Below, in pieces: positions 49,153-58,576 of a DNA stretch of 64,000 nucleotides. This DNA comes from Mesobacillus jeotgali (GTDB lineage Bacteria; Bacillota; Bacilli; Bacillales; Cytobacillaceae): NCBI RefSeq assembly GCF_014856545.2, contig NZ_CP109811.1, positions 1,792,001-1,856,000 of the forward strand. Reading direction: 5' to 3'. The number at the start of each line of letters is the position of its first letter. The stretch's first letter is position 1. The translations under genes and the position numbers were made by a program. The notes under the pieces were generated by a model. That model searched no databases, had not been told where the DNA came from, and was given only the letters and a program-made list of their open reading frames with translations.

Positions 49153-49875
49153 ATGAAGAAATTCGCACTCGTAACAGGAGCAAGTGGGGCGATCGGAAAG
49201 GCGATTTCCACGAAGCTTGCAGCTGAAGGTTATTCGCTTTATTTGCATTTTAACAAGAACGAAAAAGGGATGGAGGAACTTGTCGGTCAAATTCAACACT
49301 TTGGCGGAGAATATATACCGATCCAGGCAGATCTTGCTTCAAAGACAGGCTATTTGGATTTGGCAGCCAACATCTTCTCCATTGATGCAATAGTACATAA
49401 TGCAGGAAATGCCCTATACGGACTTCTTGAAGATTTGAAGGAGGCGGAAGCAGAGGAACTTATCCAGATTCATTTAACATCGCCTATGATGCTGTCCAAA
49501 AAGCTTATTCCAAAATTGCGGCAAAAGGAAAGAGGGAGTATCGTTCTCGTGTCATCTATATGGGGACAGACAGGCGCATCATATGAAGTGGCCTATTCGG
49601 CGGTAAAAGGAGCCCAAATAGCTTTTGCAAAAGCGTTGAGCAAAGAACTGGCAAGCTCAGGGATAAGGGTGAATGCCGTAGCTCCAGGTGCGATTCAGAC
49701 TCCTATGGTTGAAGACTTTTCACAGGATGAAATCGAGGCCATTACCGATGATATTCCATCTGGCCGTTTGGGTAAAGCAGAAGAAGTGGCAGACAGTGTT
49801 GAATTCCTCCTGTCTGATAAATCCTCCTATATTAACGGACAGGTCTTGGCAGTAAACGGCGGCTGGCTGACATGA
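49153..49875 (+). CDS. ymfI: Short-chain dehydrogenase/reductase YmfI (FabG-like)
   Basis: A 240-residue SDR. TGASGAIGKAI is the cofactor loop, HNAGNALYG the NAG motif, and SSIWGQTGASYEVAYSAVKGA carries the Ser-Tyr-Lys triad. The C terminus INGQVLAVNGGWL is typical of 3-oxoacyl-ACP reductases, but the substrate cannot be read. ATG 49153 follows GGAGAGGG; the in-frame TTG at 49138 overlaps the site. Confidence 0.92.
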   Translation: MKKFALVTGASGAIGKAISTKLAAEGYSLYLHFNKNEKGMEELVGQIQHFGGEYIPIQADLASKTGYLDLAANIFSIDAIVHNAGNALYGLLEDLKEAEAEELIQIHLTSPMMLSKKLIPKLRQKERGSIVLVSSIWGQTGASYEVAYSAVKGAQIAFAKALSKELASSGIRVNAVAPGAIQTPMVEDFSQDEIEAITDDIPSGRLGKAEEVADSVEFLLSDKSSYINGQVLAVNGGWLT

Positions 49876-49911
49876 TGCAGATGTGACAATTTTTCAAAAC
49901 ATGTATCGAAA

Positions 49912-49942
49912 TGAATAATAATGACCGTTCGTATGCAAAATA
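49912..49942 (+). promoter_or_regulatory. Candidate forespore (sigma-G/F) promoter for ymfJ
   Basis: TGAATA at 49912-49917 and CAAAATA at 49936-49942 with an 18-base spacer resemble the sigma-G pattern (TGAATA, then CATACTA-like, 5 of 7). The position, 36 bases before the ymfJ start, is suitable. Confidence 0.4.
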
Positions 49943-49977
49943 ACCTTGTACTATTTTTAGACAAGGAGGTTGTCAAT

Positions 49978-50235
49978 ATGTCCGTATTGGATAATTGGAA
50001 TCAGTGGAAGGATTTCTTGGGAGACCGCCTTCATCAGGCGCAGGACCAGGGGATGAATAAAGAGGTAATGGGAGACCTTGCCTACCAAATCGGGGACTAT
50101 CTTGCCAAGAATGTCGACCCTAAAAATGAGCAGGAAAGAGTACTTGCAGACCTGTGGTCAGTTGCAAGTCCTGACGAACAGCATGCCATCGCAACAATGA
50201 TGGTTAAATTGGTTCAGAACAACGGTACTAAATAA
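49978..50235 (+). CDS. ymfJ: YmfJ family protein (DUF3243)
   Basis: An 85-residue protein starting MSVLDNWNQWKDFLGDRLHQ, the DUF3243 signature, with LAKNVDPKNEQERVLADLW in the middle. ATG 49978 follows AAGGAGG by eight bases, a very strong site; the in-frame upstream start at 49921 has none. The function is unknown. A candidate forespore promoter lies upstream. Confidence 0.93.
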   Translation: MSVLDNWNQWKDFLGDRLHQAQDQGMNKEVMGDLAYQIGDYLAKNVDPKNEQERVLADLWSVASPDEQHAIATMMVKLVQNNGTK

Positions 50236-50248
50236 TCAGCAGGATCTG

Positions 50249-50282
50249 GAGAGGGGACATATAGCTTCCTCTCTTTTTTTTA
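50249..50282 (+). terminator. Intrinsic terminator after ymfJ
   Basis: GAGAGG and CCTCTC pair with a loop of about 13 nt and run into nine T. The next 225 bases before ymfK are T-rich and hold no gene that I can support. Confidence 0.7.
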
Positions 50283-50509
50283 TACTTTTTCTTAATCTTG
50301 TTGCTCTCTTAACCAAAAGTAAAACCGGAAGCGTGTTTTTTCGCTGTGTTCTTCCATCGAAAAGGCATCCGGGACAAGGCTTTATTTTACTTTTAACTTC
50401 TGGCTTGTTTTTCCTTTCATCTTCTTTGAAAATCATATAATATAGTAGCTAGATATTCGATGTCAAAATGTGTCGCAATCAAGTGACCTTATAGCAGAGG
50501 AGGAGAACG

Positions 50510-51301
50510 ATGGAAAAGAAAGAATGGTACTTGGAATATGAGATTATGATTAACCGTCCAGGACTGCTAGGTGATATTTCTTCTTTGCTCGGTATGCTGT
50601 CAATAAATATTGTTACGATCAATGGAGTCGATGAAGGAAGGCGCGGCTTGTTGATCCTTGCAAAAGATGATGACCAAATTGAACGATTAGAGTCAATTCT
50701 AAATACAATGGATACAATAAAGGTAATTAAAATCCGTGAACCGAAGCTTCGTGACCGGATGGCGGTCAGACATGGCAGGTACATACAGCGTGATGCAGAT
50801 GATAAAAAAACATTCCGGTTTGTTAGGGATGAACTTGGACTACTTGTAGATTTTATGGCAGAATTGTTTAAGATGGAAGGACACAAGCTGATTGGGATCC
50901 GTGGGATGCCGCGAGTCGGCAAGACGGAGTCAGTCGTGGCTTCAAGTGTCTGTGCGAACAAGCGTTGGCTGTTTGTTTCTTCGACATTGCTGAAACAGAC
51001 AATCCGCAACCAATTGATTGAAGATGAGTACAACGCTGATAACTTATTTATCATTGACGGTATCGTCTCCACAAGAAGGGCGAATGAAAAGCACTGGCAG
51101 CTTGTCAGGGAAATCATGCGCCTGCCTGCGGTGAAGGTTGTTGAACATCCGGATATTTTTGTCCAGAATACGGAATATACACTGGATGACTTTGATTATA
51201 TTATTGAACTTCGCAATAACCCTGATGAAGAAATTGTGTATGACATGGTTCAGAAGAATCACATGTTTACCGATTCTGATTTTGGCGGATTTGATTTTTA
51301 A
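50510..51301 (+). CDS. ymfK: YmfK family protein (DUF3388) with ACT-like and P-loop segments
   Basis: A 263-residue protein. Residues 5-78 look like an ACT domain (YEIMINRPGLLGDISSLLGML, then INGVDEGRRGLLILA). GMPRVGKT at 132-139 is a Walker A motif, followed by LFIIDGIVSTRR, a possible Walker B. The ACT part suggests small-molecule sensing and the P loop ATP or GTP binding. The family function is unknown. The start follows AGAGGAGGAG. Confidence 0.9.
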   Translation: MEKKEWYLEYEIMINRPGLLGDISSLLGMLSINIVTINGVDEGRRGLLILAKDDDQIERLESILNTMDTIKVIKIREPKLRDRMAVRHGRYIQRDADDKKTFRFVRDELGLLVDFMAELFKMEGHKLIGIRGMPRVGKTESVVASSVCANKRWLFVSSTLLKQTIRNQLIEDEYNADNLFIIDGIVSTRRANEKHWQLVREIMRLPAVKVVEHPDIFVQNTEYTLDDFDYIIELRNNPDEEIVYDMVQKNHMFTDSDFGGFDF

Positions 51302-51321
51302 CAGTATTGGAAGGTGTTATC

Positions 51322-52215
51322 GTGACTGAGTTAGGAAATATATTAAAGGAAGCACGTGAAGCTAAGGGCCTCAGCCTGGACGAACTGCAGTCCATCACGA
51401 AAATACAGAAGCGCTACCTTCTTGGTATTGAAGAGGGCAATTACTCTATGATGCCAGGGAAGTTTTATGTCCGTGCATTCATTAAACAATATGCAGAGGC
51501 TGTAGGGCTTGACCCAGAACAGCTTTTTGAGCAGCATAAAAATGAAATCCCATCTACATACAACGAAGAGTTGCCCGAGCAGCTTTCCCGTGTCCAGTCG
51601 AGGAAAAGTGTTTCTCCGGAGACTTCAAAGATTCTCGACGTTCTTCCTAAAATTTTATTTGGAATCTTTATCATAGGTGCTATCGCATTGGTTTGGTATC
51701 TGATCGTCGAGTATGCGGGGGATGAGACAAAGGAACCTGTGACGCCAGGTAAGGAAACAAGGGTGGAAGAACCTGCAGAGATAACAGATGATAGTGATCA
51801 AACAGATGATAGCGGAAGTGGAGACACTGGCGAAGAAGAAGATGTCGCTGAGGAGGAACCGGCCGAAGAGGAAGCTGAGCCTGAAACACCTGCTCAGGAT
51901 CTTTCAGTACTATCGAACAGCGGCAGCAATACGGTATATGAACTAAAGGGTGCCGATTCTTTCGTCATTAAAATTGTATCGCTTGGACAGACATGGGTGG
52001 GACTATCGAATGGTTCTAAATCTATTTTTCAAGAAACTCTGGTAAAAGGAAAGAATGAAAGCCGGACGGAAGATTTATCCAACGAAACAAAAGCAGTTAT
52101 CAATATCGGACGTGCACCTGATACCGAAATCTACGTAAATGACCAGAAGCTTGAATATGCAGTACCGCCTGAAGAGGATATGACCCAGGTGATAACAATT
52201 AATTTTGTTAAATAA
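51322..52215 (+). CDS. rodZ: RodZ-like membrane protein YmfM (HTH plus transmembrane)
   Basis: A 297-residue cell-shape protein. The start is GTG 51322 after GGAAGGTG. An N-terminal Cro/CI helix-turn-helix domain (LGNILKEAREAKGLSLDELQ, about 2-80) binds MreB in RodZ proteins. One membrane helix (ILFGIFIIGAIALVWYLIV, about 115-135) is followed by a highly acidic Glu/Asp-rich linker and a C-terminal DUF4115 domain outside the cell. It directly precedes pgsA, as in B. subtilis. Confidence 0.93.
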   Translation: MTELGNILKEAREAKGLSLDELQSITKIQKRYLLGIEEGNYSMMPGKFYVRAFIKQYAEAVGLDPEQLFEQHKNEIPSTYNEELPEQLSRVQSRKSVSPETSKILDVLPKILFGIFIIGAIALVWYLIVEYAGDETKEPVTPGKETRVEEPAEITDDSDQTDDSGSGDTGEEEDVAEEEPAEEEAEPETPAQDLSVLSNSGSNTVYELKGADSFVIKIVSLGQTWVGLSNGSKSIFQETLVKGKNESRTEDLSNETKAVINIGRAPDTEIYVNDQKLEYAVPPEEDMTQVITINFVK

Positions 52216-52398
52216 GCCTACTGCCTTTCCTTGTAAAGCCAAATCAAAGTATGATTTGCCAAAATGCCCGTATGGACTTTAGTTTATACGGGCTAAAATT
52301 ATACTACAGGCATATTTAATGATGATTTTTACATATTGGATATAATGAAAGAAGTCAAGATAATGGCTTTGTAATTTTTCATCTGGAGGAAATAGTAT

Positions 52399-52977
52399 AT
52401 GAATTTGCCAAATAAGATTACGGTTTCTCGAATTTTATTGATTCCGTTATTCATGATCATCATGATTGTCCCATTTTCATGGGGTGATATCTCCCTGCTG
52501 GGTACAACCATGCCGGTCACTCATTTTGTAGGAGCGTTAATCTATATCTTTGCGTCCGTGACAGACTGGGTTGACGGTTATCTGGCGCGAAAGCACAATT
52601 TAGTTACAAACCTTGGAAAATTCCTTGATCCCCTTGCAGATAAACTGCTTGTCTCTTCTGCATTGATTGTGTTGGTTGAACTGGGTTATGCCCCTGCGTG
52701 GATTGTCATCATTATTATTAGCCGGGAGTTTGCCGTAACTGGACTGCGTTTACTGCTTGCTGGCGGTGGCGAAGTTGTTGCAGCTAAAATGCCCGGTAAG
52801 ATTAAAATGTGGGCACAGACAGTGGCCATTTCCGCCCTCTTGCTGCATAATATCATTTTTGAAGCATTCTCCATACCGTTTGCAGACATTGCATTATGGG
52901 TGGCGATGTTCTTTACCATTTGGTCTGGATGGGATTACTTCGCTAAAAACAAGGAAGTATTCAGTAATTCCAAATAA
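52399..52977 (+). CDS. pgsA: CDP-diacylglycerol-glycerol-3-phosphate 3-phosphatidyltransferase
   Basis: PgsA makes phosphatidylglycerol phosphate, the first committed step to phosphatidylglycerol. The 192-residue membrane protein has the CDP-alcohol phosphotransferase signature in DWVDGYLARKHN, continuing with GKFLDPLADKLL, at about residues 54-80; several membrane helices flank it. TATAAT at 52341-52346 is a likely -10. A hairpin with GCCCGTAT/ATACGGGC arms (52266-52293) lies between ymfM and this gene. Confidence 0.97.
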   Translation: MNLPNKITVSRILLIPLFMIIMIVPFSWGDISLLGTTMPVTHFVGALIYIFASVTDWVDGYLARKHNLVTNLGKFLDPLADKLLVSSALIVLVELGYAPAWIVIIIISREFAVTGLRLLLAGGGEVVAAKMPGKIKMWAQTVAISALLLHNIIFEAFSIPFADIALWVAMFFTIWSGWDYFAKNKEVFSNSK

Positions 52978-53002
52978 TTGATTTTGTCAGGGGGGACAAG
53001 AA

Positions 53003-54250
53003 ATGAATGCCGAAATCATTGCTGTGGGATCTGAATTGCTCCTTGGGCAAATTGTCAACACGAACGCCAGGTTCCTTTCCAGGCAGCTTGCCGACCTGGG
53101 AATCAATGTTTACTTTCATACTGTTGTCGGAGATAATCCTGATAGATTGAAGAATGCAATGAAAATAGCCCGGGAACGTGCAGAGCTGATTATCTTTACG
53201 GGCGGATTGGGTCCGACGAAAGATGACCTGACAAAAGATACTATTGCCGGGCAGCTTGGAAAGCGGCTTGTTCTTGATGAAGAAGCGATGAAGTCCATCG
53301 AATTGTATTTTGAAAAAACGAACAGGATAATGACTGAGAATAACAGGAAGCAGGCGCTCGTGATCGAAGGGTCCACGGTTTTGAAAAATGATCATGGCAT
53401 GGCTCCGGGGATGTTCCTGGCAACTGAGGACAATAAATACATGCTCCTGCCGGGTCCCCCTTCTGAAATGGAGCCTATGTTCTTGAAATACGGTCAGGCA
53501 GCTATTGCAGGCTTGTCTGGCAATCAAGCTAAAATTGAGTCGAGAGTTCTTCGATTCTTTGGAATTGGCGAGGCGGCTCTTGAATCGGAAATAGAAGATT
53601 TGATTGACCAGCAAAGCAATCCGACCATTGCACCACTGGCTGGGGATGGTGAAGTTACACTGAGGCTTACAGCGAGGGACGACGTCCACGGAACTGCTCA
53701 GGCATTGATTGACTCAATGGAAGCAAAAATCATGGACAGAGTCGGTGAGCATTTTTATGGTTACGACGAAACTTCGTTAGTGATCGAGCTTTCGAAACTA
53801 TTGAAAAGCCAAAACCTGACGTTATCAGCTGCTGAAAGCTTGACCGGCGGCATGTTCCAGCAGGATTTGACTTCAGTTCCAGGTGCAAGCAGCCTTTTTA
53901 AAGGCGGTATAGTCTGTTACTCCAATGAGGCCAAAATGGGTCTTGTGAACGTTAATCCAAAAACAATCGAGGAATTTGGAGCTGTAAGCAGGGAATGTGC
54001 GGAAGAACTTGCAATAAATGCTGCTGCGATTACCAACTCTGATATCGGCATCAGCTTCACCGGAGCAGCTGGCCCAGACAGCCTGGAGGGGCATCCAGCC
54101 GGAACGGTTTTCATCGGAGTACATATAAAGGGGAAGCCAGTCCATGTGGAAAAACTAAGCCTCAGCGGCTCCCGGGATGCCATCAGAAAAAGATCAGTAA
54201 AGTTTGGCTGCCAGATCATAATTAATAGATTGTCAGGAACACGGAAGTGA
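53003..54250 (+). CDS. cinA: Competence/damage-inducible protein CinA
   Basis: A 415-residue protein with an N-terminal molybdopterin-binding-like domain (MNAEIIAVGSELLLGQIVNTN, then TGGLGPTKDDLTKD) and a C-terminal CinA/PncC amidohydrolase domain (LSAAESLTGGMFQQDLTSVPG, about 275). Family members hydrolyse ADP-ribose compounds and deamidate NMN in NAD recycling. It lies 25 bases after pgsA and directly before recA; cinA-recA cotranscription is known in other bacteria, but here a terminator and a LexA-controlled promoter separate them. Confidence 0.96.
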   Translation: MNAEIIAVGSELLLGQIVNTNARFLSRQLADLGINVYFHTVVGDNPDRLKNAMKIARERAELIIFTGGLGPTKDDLTKDTIAGQLGKRLVLDEEAMKSIELYFEKTNRIMTENNRKQALVIEGSTVLKNDHGMAPGMFLATEDNKYMLLPGPPSEMEPMFLKYGQAAIAGLSGNQAKIESRVLRFFGIGEAALESEIEDLIDQQSNPTIAPLAGDGEVTLRLTARDDVHGTAQALIDSMEAKIMDRVGEHFYGYDETSLVIELSKLLKSQNLTLSAAESLTGGMFQQDLTSVPGASSLFKGGIVCYSNEAKMGLVNVNPKTIEEFGAVSRECAEELAINAAAITNSDIGISFTGAAGPDSLEGHPAGTVFIGVHIKGKPVHVEKLSLSGSRDAIRKRSVKFGCQIIINRLSGTRK

Positions 54251-54270
54251 TGCACTTCCGTGTTTTTTTA
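54238..54270 (+). terminator. Intrinsic terminator between cinA and recA
   Basis: AACACGGAAGT and ACTTCCGTGTT form a perfect 11-bp stem with a 5-nt loop and a T tract. The cinA stop codon lies within the hairpin. Confidence 0.92.
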
Positions 54271-54416
54271 GGCCCCTGAATATATAGTCGACCCGGTGCT
54301 TGGAATAGACAGATTCTTTGCTGAAAACTCTTTTTAGCGGGTATATATCAAAGTAAAACTGCTGAAAAAGGTATCGAAAAATCAATTTTGACGCTTTCTG
54401 CTCTTCTAAAAAAAAA

Positions 54417-54430
54417 CGAATAAATGTTCG
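54417..54430. promoter_or_regulatory. LexA (SOS) box upstream of recA
   Basis: CGAATAAATGTTCG fits the gram-positive LexA site (CGAACnnnnGTTCG) with one change (T for C at position 5). It ends nine bases before the -35 hexamer of the recA promoter. Confidence 0.85.
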
Positions 54431-54438
54431 ATTTTTTG

Positions 54439-54468
54439 TTGGACAAACCTCTTGGAAAAAGGTATAGT
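54439..54468 (+). promoter_or_regulatory. Sigma-A promoter of recA
   Basis: TTGGAC at 54439-54444 and TATAGT at 54463-54468 are 18 bases apart, directly downstream of the LexA box. Confidence 0.7.
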
Positions 54469-54544
54469 AATAGTAGGCTTTAAATAAGAGATTTGCGGCC
54501 AGGCAGTATGCTGGTTCGTTTTTATATAAAAGGAGGAAATTTGA

Positions 54545-55584
54545 GTGAGTGATCGTCAAGCTGCCTTAGATATGGCGTTAAAACAAATTGAAAAACAATT
54601 TGGTAAAGGATCAGTTATGAAATTAGGGGAGAAAACAGACACTAAAATTCTACCTCTCCAAGTGGGTCCCTTGCACTGGATGCTGCCTTGGGAATAGGCG
54701 GATATCCTCGCGGTCGTGTTATTGAAATCTACGGACCTGAAAGTTCAGGTAAAACAACTGTTGCTCTTCATGCGATTGCAGAAGTGCAGGCAAATGGCGG
54801 CCAGGCGGCATTCATTGACGCTGAACACGCACTGGATCCTGTATATGCACAGAAACTCGGTGTAAATATCGATGAACTTCTTCTTTCACAGCCGGACACT
54901 GGAGAACAGGCTTTGGAAATCGCAGAAGCACTTGTGCGAAGTGGAGCAATTGATATTATTGTTGTTGACTCCGTTGCAGCTCTTGTTCCAAAGGCTGAAA
55001 TTGAAGGTGAGATGGGCGATGCCCACGTTGGTCTTCAAGCCCGTTTGATGTCCCAAGCATTGCGTAAGCTTTCCGGTGCAATCAACAAGTCAAAAACTAT
55101 CGCAATCTTCATTAACCAGATTCGTGAAAAAGTGGGCGTTATGTTCGGGAACCCTGAAACAACTCCTGGCGGACGCGCTCTGAAATTCTATTCAAGTGTA
55201 CGTCTTGAAGTCCGTCGTGCTGAAACATTGAAGCAGGGCAATGATATGGTCGGTAACAAAACGAGGATCAAGGTGGTCAAGAACAAGGTCGCTCCACCAT
55301 TCCGTACAGCTGAAGTAGATATCATGTACGGTGAGGGGATTTCCCAAGAGGGTGAGATCATCGACATGGGTTCAGACCTTGATATCGTCGATAAGAGTGG
55401 TTCTTGGTATTCCTACAATGGTGAGCGTCTTGGACAGGGAAGAGAGAACGCGAAAATGTTCCTTAAGGAAAACCCATCCATCCGTCTTGAAATCAAGCAG
55501 AAAATCCGTAATCACTATGGCCTTGATGGCGAGTTCACGGTGACTGAAACTGATGAAGACCAGGAAGAACTCCCATTAGATTAA
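54545..55584 (+). CDS. recA: Recombinase RecA, interrupted by an apparent one-base deletion
   Basis: RecA forms filaments on single-stranded DNA, drives strand exchange and triggers LexA self-cleavage. GTG 54545 after AAGGAGG gives [20 protein letters not shown], the normal N terminus. At 54647-54650 ATTCTACC should read ATTTCTACC ([12 protein letters not shown] in the protein): one T is missing, and the original frame stops at about 54695. The +1 frame then runs intact to 55584, with Walker [27 protein letters not shown] and loop-2 [17 protein letters not shown]. Restoring the base gives about 346 residues. The rest is fully conserved, so an error in the sequence is likely. Confidence 0.93.
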
Positions 55585-55605
55585 TAGTCTATCTCTGCCT
55601 ATCAC

Positions 55606-55645
55606 CAAGGTCTCCTGAAATCCAGGAGGCCTTGTTTGTGCTTTT
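55606..55645 (+). terminator. Intrinsic terminator after recA
   Basis: CAAGGTCTCCTG and CAGGAGGCCTTG form a 12-bp stem with one wobble and an AAATC loop, followed by TTTGTGCTTTT. Confidence 0.8.
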
Positions 55646-55787
55646 CTGACTATAATGGTAGGCGAATATTGATTTTTAGCATTCCTATTCCTACCGTAGA
55701 AAGTGTAGAAAATCAACAGTCACATCGAAGAAATAAGAATTGATTGAATAATTAATCAAACCAACGGAATACACATGGGACAAACCC

Positions 55788-55816
55788 TTGACAATAAAAT
55801 ATGGCAGCTTTACAAT
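55788..55816 (+). promoter_or_regulatory. Consensus sigma-A promoter for rny
   Basis: TTGACA at 55788-55793 and TACAAT at 55811-55816 with a 17-base spacer are one base from consensus. The leader to rny would be about 130 nt. The rest of 55646-55951 holds no gene that I can support. Confidence 0.8.
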
Positions 55817-55951
55817 TAAAAATGTATATTTTACATTTTCATGGTATTAAAAACGTTTAAAAGCATTTGAGCTGTATATTGACGCTAGTAACAATGTACA
55901 TGCCGACACTTTAAAAAACGTAACACAAGTTCATAGCAAGAGGAGGTGAAA

Positions 55952-57517
55952 ATGATGGATCTAATTATTTCAATCATCTCCATTTTGCTTGGCCTATTCG
56001 TCGGTGCAGTTGTTGGCTATTTTTATCGTAAATCCGTTGCGGAAGCAAAAATTGCAGGTGCCAAAAACGCCGCAGAACAAATTGTTGAAGATGCGAAGCG
56101 TGAAGCAGAGGCTATGAAAAAAGAAGCCCTGCTGGAGGCTAAGGATGAAAATCACAAGCTGCGTACTGAAGCAGAGCGTGAAATTCGTGAACGAAGAAAT
56201 GAACTGCAAAAACAAGAAAATCGTTTATTGCAAAAAGAGGAGAATCTTGATCGCAAAGATGAGTCGTTGAACAAACGCGAGAATCTTTTAGAGAAAAAAG
56301 ATGACGCTCTTTCCAAAAGACAACAGCATATTGAAGAGATGGAAAGCAAAGTGGACGAGATGGTACGAAATCAGAAGACTGAACTAGAACGCATCTCGGG
56401 CTTAACGCGTGATGAGGCTAAATCCATCATTTTGGAGCGTACTGAGCAAGAACTTGCTCACGACATTGCACTAATGATTAAGGAAAACGAAAACAGGGCG
56501 AAAGAAGAATCCGATAAGAAAGCGAAAGAAGTACTTTCACTAGCCATTCAAAGATGTGCAGCAGACCATGTTGCTGAAACGACTGTATCAGTCGTAAATC
56601 TTCCGAATGATGAAATGAAAGGGCGTATTATCGGTCGTGAGGGACGGAATATCCGCACCCTGGAAACGTTGACGGGAATCGATCTCATTATTGATGACAC
56701 TCCGGAAGCGGTTATCCTTTCTGGATTTGACCCTATCAGACGTGAAACAGCCCGTCTAGCTCTAGACAAGCTTGTCCAGGATGGACGTATTCATCCGGCT
56801 CGAATTGAGGAAATGGTTGAGAAAGCACGCCGTGAAGTTGATGAACATATTCGTGAGGTTGGGGAACAGACTACCTTCGAAGTGGGAGTGCACGGACTGC
56901 ATCCAGATCTTATCAAGATTCTTGGCCGCTTGAAATATCGTACAAGCTACGGACAGAATGTACTTAAACATTCAATGGAAGTAGCCCAATTGTCCGGATT
57001 GCTTGCCGCAGAACTAGGTGAAGATGAAACTCTAGCTCGCCGCGCAGGACTTCTGCATGATATCGGTAAGGCAATTGACCATGAAGTAGAAGGAAGCCAC
57101 GTTGAAATCGGCGTGGAGCTTGCTACTAAGTATAAGGAGCATCCAGTTGTTATCAACAGTATTGCTTCTCACCATGGTGATACTGAGCCGACTTCGATCA
57201 TTGCAGTACTTGTTGCTGCTGCTGATGCATTATCAGCTGCAAGGCCTGGTGCCCGTAGCGAAGCGCTTGAAAACTATATCCGCCGTCTCGAAAGGCTTGA
57301 AGAGATTTCTGAATCCTATGAAGGAGTCGAAAAATCATTCGCTATTCAGGCGGGTAGAGAAATCAGGATTATGGTTAGGCCAGATCAAATCGATGACTTG
57401 CAGGCACACCGCCTCGCACGAGATATTCGTAAGAAAATCGAGGAAGAACTCGATTATCCTGGACATATCAAGGTTACAGTCATCCGAGAGACTCGGGCAG
57501 TTGAATATGCAAAATAA
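55952..57517 (+). CDS. rny: Ribonuclease Y
   Basis: RNase Y is the membrane-anchored endonuclease that begins bulk mRNA decay in Bacillus. From ATG 55952, after AGGAGGTG, the product has 521 residues: one N-terminal membrane helix, a long coiled coil rich in Lys/Glu/Arg (about 30-190), a KH domain ([19 protein letters not shown], about 218) and an HD domain ([14 protein letters not shown], about 370). An alternative ATG lies three bases downstream. rny-ymdB order is as in B. subtilis. Confidence 0.98.
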   Translation: MMDLIISIISILLGLFVGAVVGYFYRKSVAEAKIAGAKNAAEQIVEDAKREAEAMKKEALLEAKDENHKLRTEAEREIRERRNELQKQENRLLQKEENLDRKDESLNKRENLLEKKDDALSKRQQHIEEMESKVDEMVRNQKTELERISGLTRDEAKSIILERTEQELAHDIALMIKENENRAKEESDKKAKEVLSLAIQRCAADHVAETTVSVVNLPNDEMKGRIIGREGRNIRTLETLTGIDLIIDDTPEAVILSGFDPIRRETARLALDKLVQDGRIHPARIEEMVEKARREVDEHIREVGEQTTFEVGVHGLHPDLIKILGRLKYRTSYGQNVLKHSMEVAQLSGLLAAELGEDETLARRAGLLHDIGKAIDHEVEGSHVEIGVELATKYKEHPVVINSIASHHGDTEPTSIIAVLVAAADALSAARPGARSEALENYIRRLERLEEISESYEGVEKSFAIQAGREIRIMVRPDQIDDLQAHRLARDIRKKIEEELDYPGHIKVTVIRETRAVEYAK

Positions 57518-57543
57518 AGCGGTGCTTCGGCGCCGCTTTTTAT
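57516..57543 (+). terminator. Intrinsic terminator after rny with UUCG tetraloop
   Basis: AGCGGTGC and GCGCCGCT pair (one wobble) around a TTCG tetraloop and run into TTTTTAT. The stem begins within the stop codon region. Confidence 0.85.
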
Positions 57544-57635
57544 ATTGCATGCTCACTACTTTGCTGGTTTTCCTCTAAACTCGATGTTATGATACAATTT
57601 TTACATAAATAATTTGAAGGCAGGAATGAGGAATA

Positions 57636-58433
57636 ATGAGAATTTTATTTGTAGGGGATGTTGTAGGCTCCCCTGGCAGGGACATGGTTACAGAATATCT
57701 GCCTAAGCTAAAAGGAAAATTCCGACCGACTGTTACCATCATTAATGGTGAGAATGCAGCGAGCGGAAAAGGAATAACGGAGAAGATTTACAGACAGTTT
57801 CTCGAGCAGGGAGCACAGGCCGTTACTTTAGGCAACCATGCATGGGATAATCGTGAAATCTTTGAATTCATTGATGGAGCTAAATATCTCGTCAGGCCTG
57901 CTAATTATCCTGAAGAGGTACCTGGAAAAGGGATTGTTTATTTAAAGATCAACCAGGATGAGCTGGCAATCATCAACTTGCAGGGCCGTACTTTCTTGAC
58001 GCCAATAGATTGCCCATTTAAAAAAGCAGATGAATTGATTGAGGAAGCCAGCAAACGCACTTCCCTCATTTTCGTCGATTTCCATGCTGAGGCAACTAGC
58101 GAAAAGCAGGCGATGGGCTGGTATCTTGATGGAAGAGTTTCCGCTGTGGTCGGTACGCATACTCACGTACAGACAGCAGATGATAGGATTTTGCCCTCTG
58201 GAACAGCTTTTCTCACCGATGTAGGCATGACAGGACCGTATGATGGTATATTGGGAGTAGAAAAAGATGCGGTCCTAAGAAGGTTCATGACAAGTCTGCC
58301 AACGCGTTTCGAAGTAGCCAAGGATGGAAGGAACCAGTTGTCTGCAGTGTTGATAGACTTAGATAAAAAGACTGGCAAAGCAGTGAAAATCCAGAAAATC
58401 CTTATTAATGAAGATCATCCTTTCTATGACTAA
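57636..58433 (+). CDS. ymdB: 2',3'-cyclic-nucleotide phosphodiesterase YmdB
   Basis: A 265-residue metallophosphoesterase; the B. subtilis homologue hydrolyses 2',3'-cAMP and influences biofilm and motility decisions. Metal motifs are all present: MRILFVGDVVGSPGRD at the start, INGENAASGKG, TLGNHAWDN (about 65-75) and VGTHTHVQTADD (about 175). It lies 118 bases after rny. Two-metal active-site residues appear intact. Confidence 0.95.
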   Translation: MRILFVGDVVGSPGRDMVTEYLPKLKGKFRPTVTIINGENAASGKGITEKIYRQFLEQGAQAVTLGNHAWDNREIFEFIDGAKYLVRPANYPEEVPGKGIVYLKINQDELAIINLQGRTFLTPIDCPFKKADELIEEASKRTSLIFVDFHAEATSEKQAMGWYLDGRVSAVVGTHTHVQTADDRILPSGTAFLTDVGMTGPYDGILGVEKDAVLRRFMTSLPTRFEVAKDGRNQLSAVLIDLDKKTGKAVKIQKILINEDHPFYD

Positions 58434-58576
58434 AATATGATATCTGGTTAACAATCCTTCAGACTGCAGATGAACTCATTCGAGTTTGCCTGCAGTCTAT
58501 TAATTTGCTTGGAATTGGATATTTGGAAGTGTATGAAATACCAAATGCCTGTAATTAGTAAGCATCCGGATAAAAG

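Noticed and set aside
55696..55717. Remnant of the GC-rich repeat (AAAATCAACAGTC) after recA
   Set aside because: Only the terminal 12 or so bases match the repeat ends; this is too short to separate from chance.
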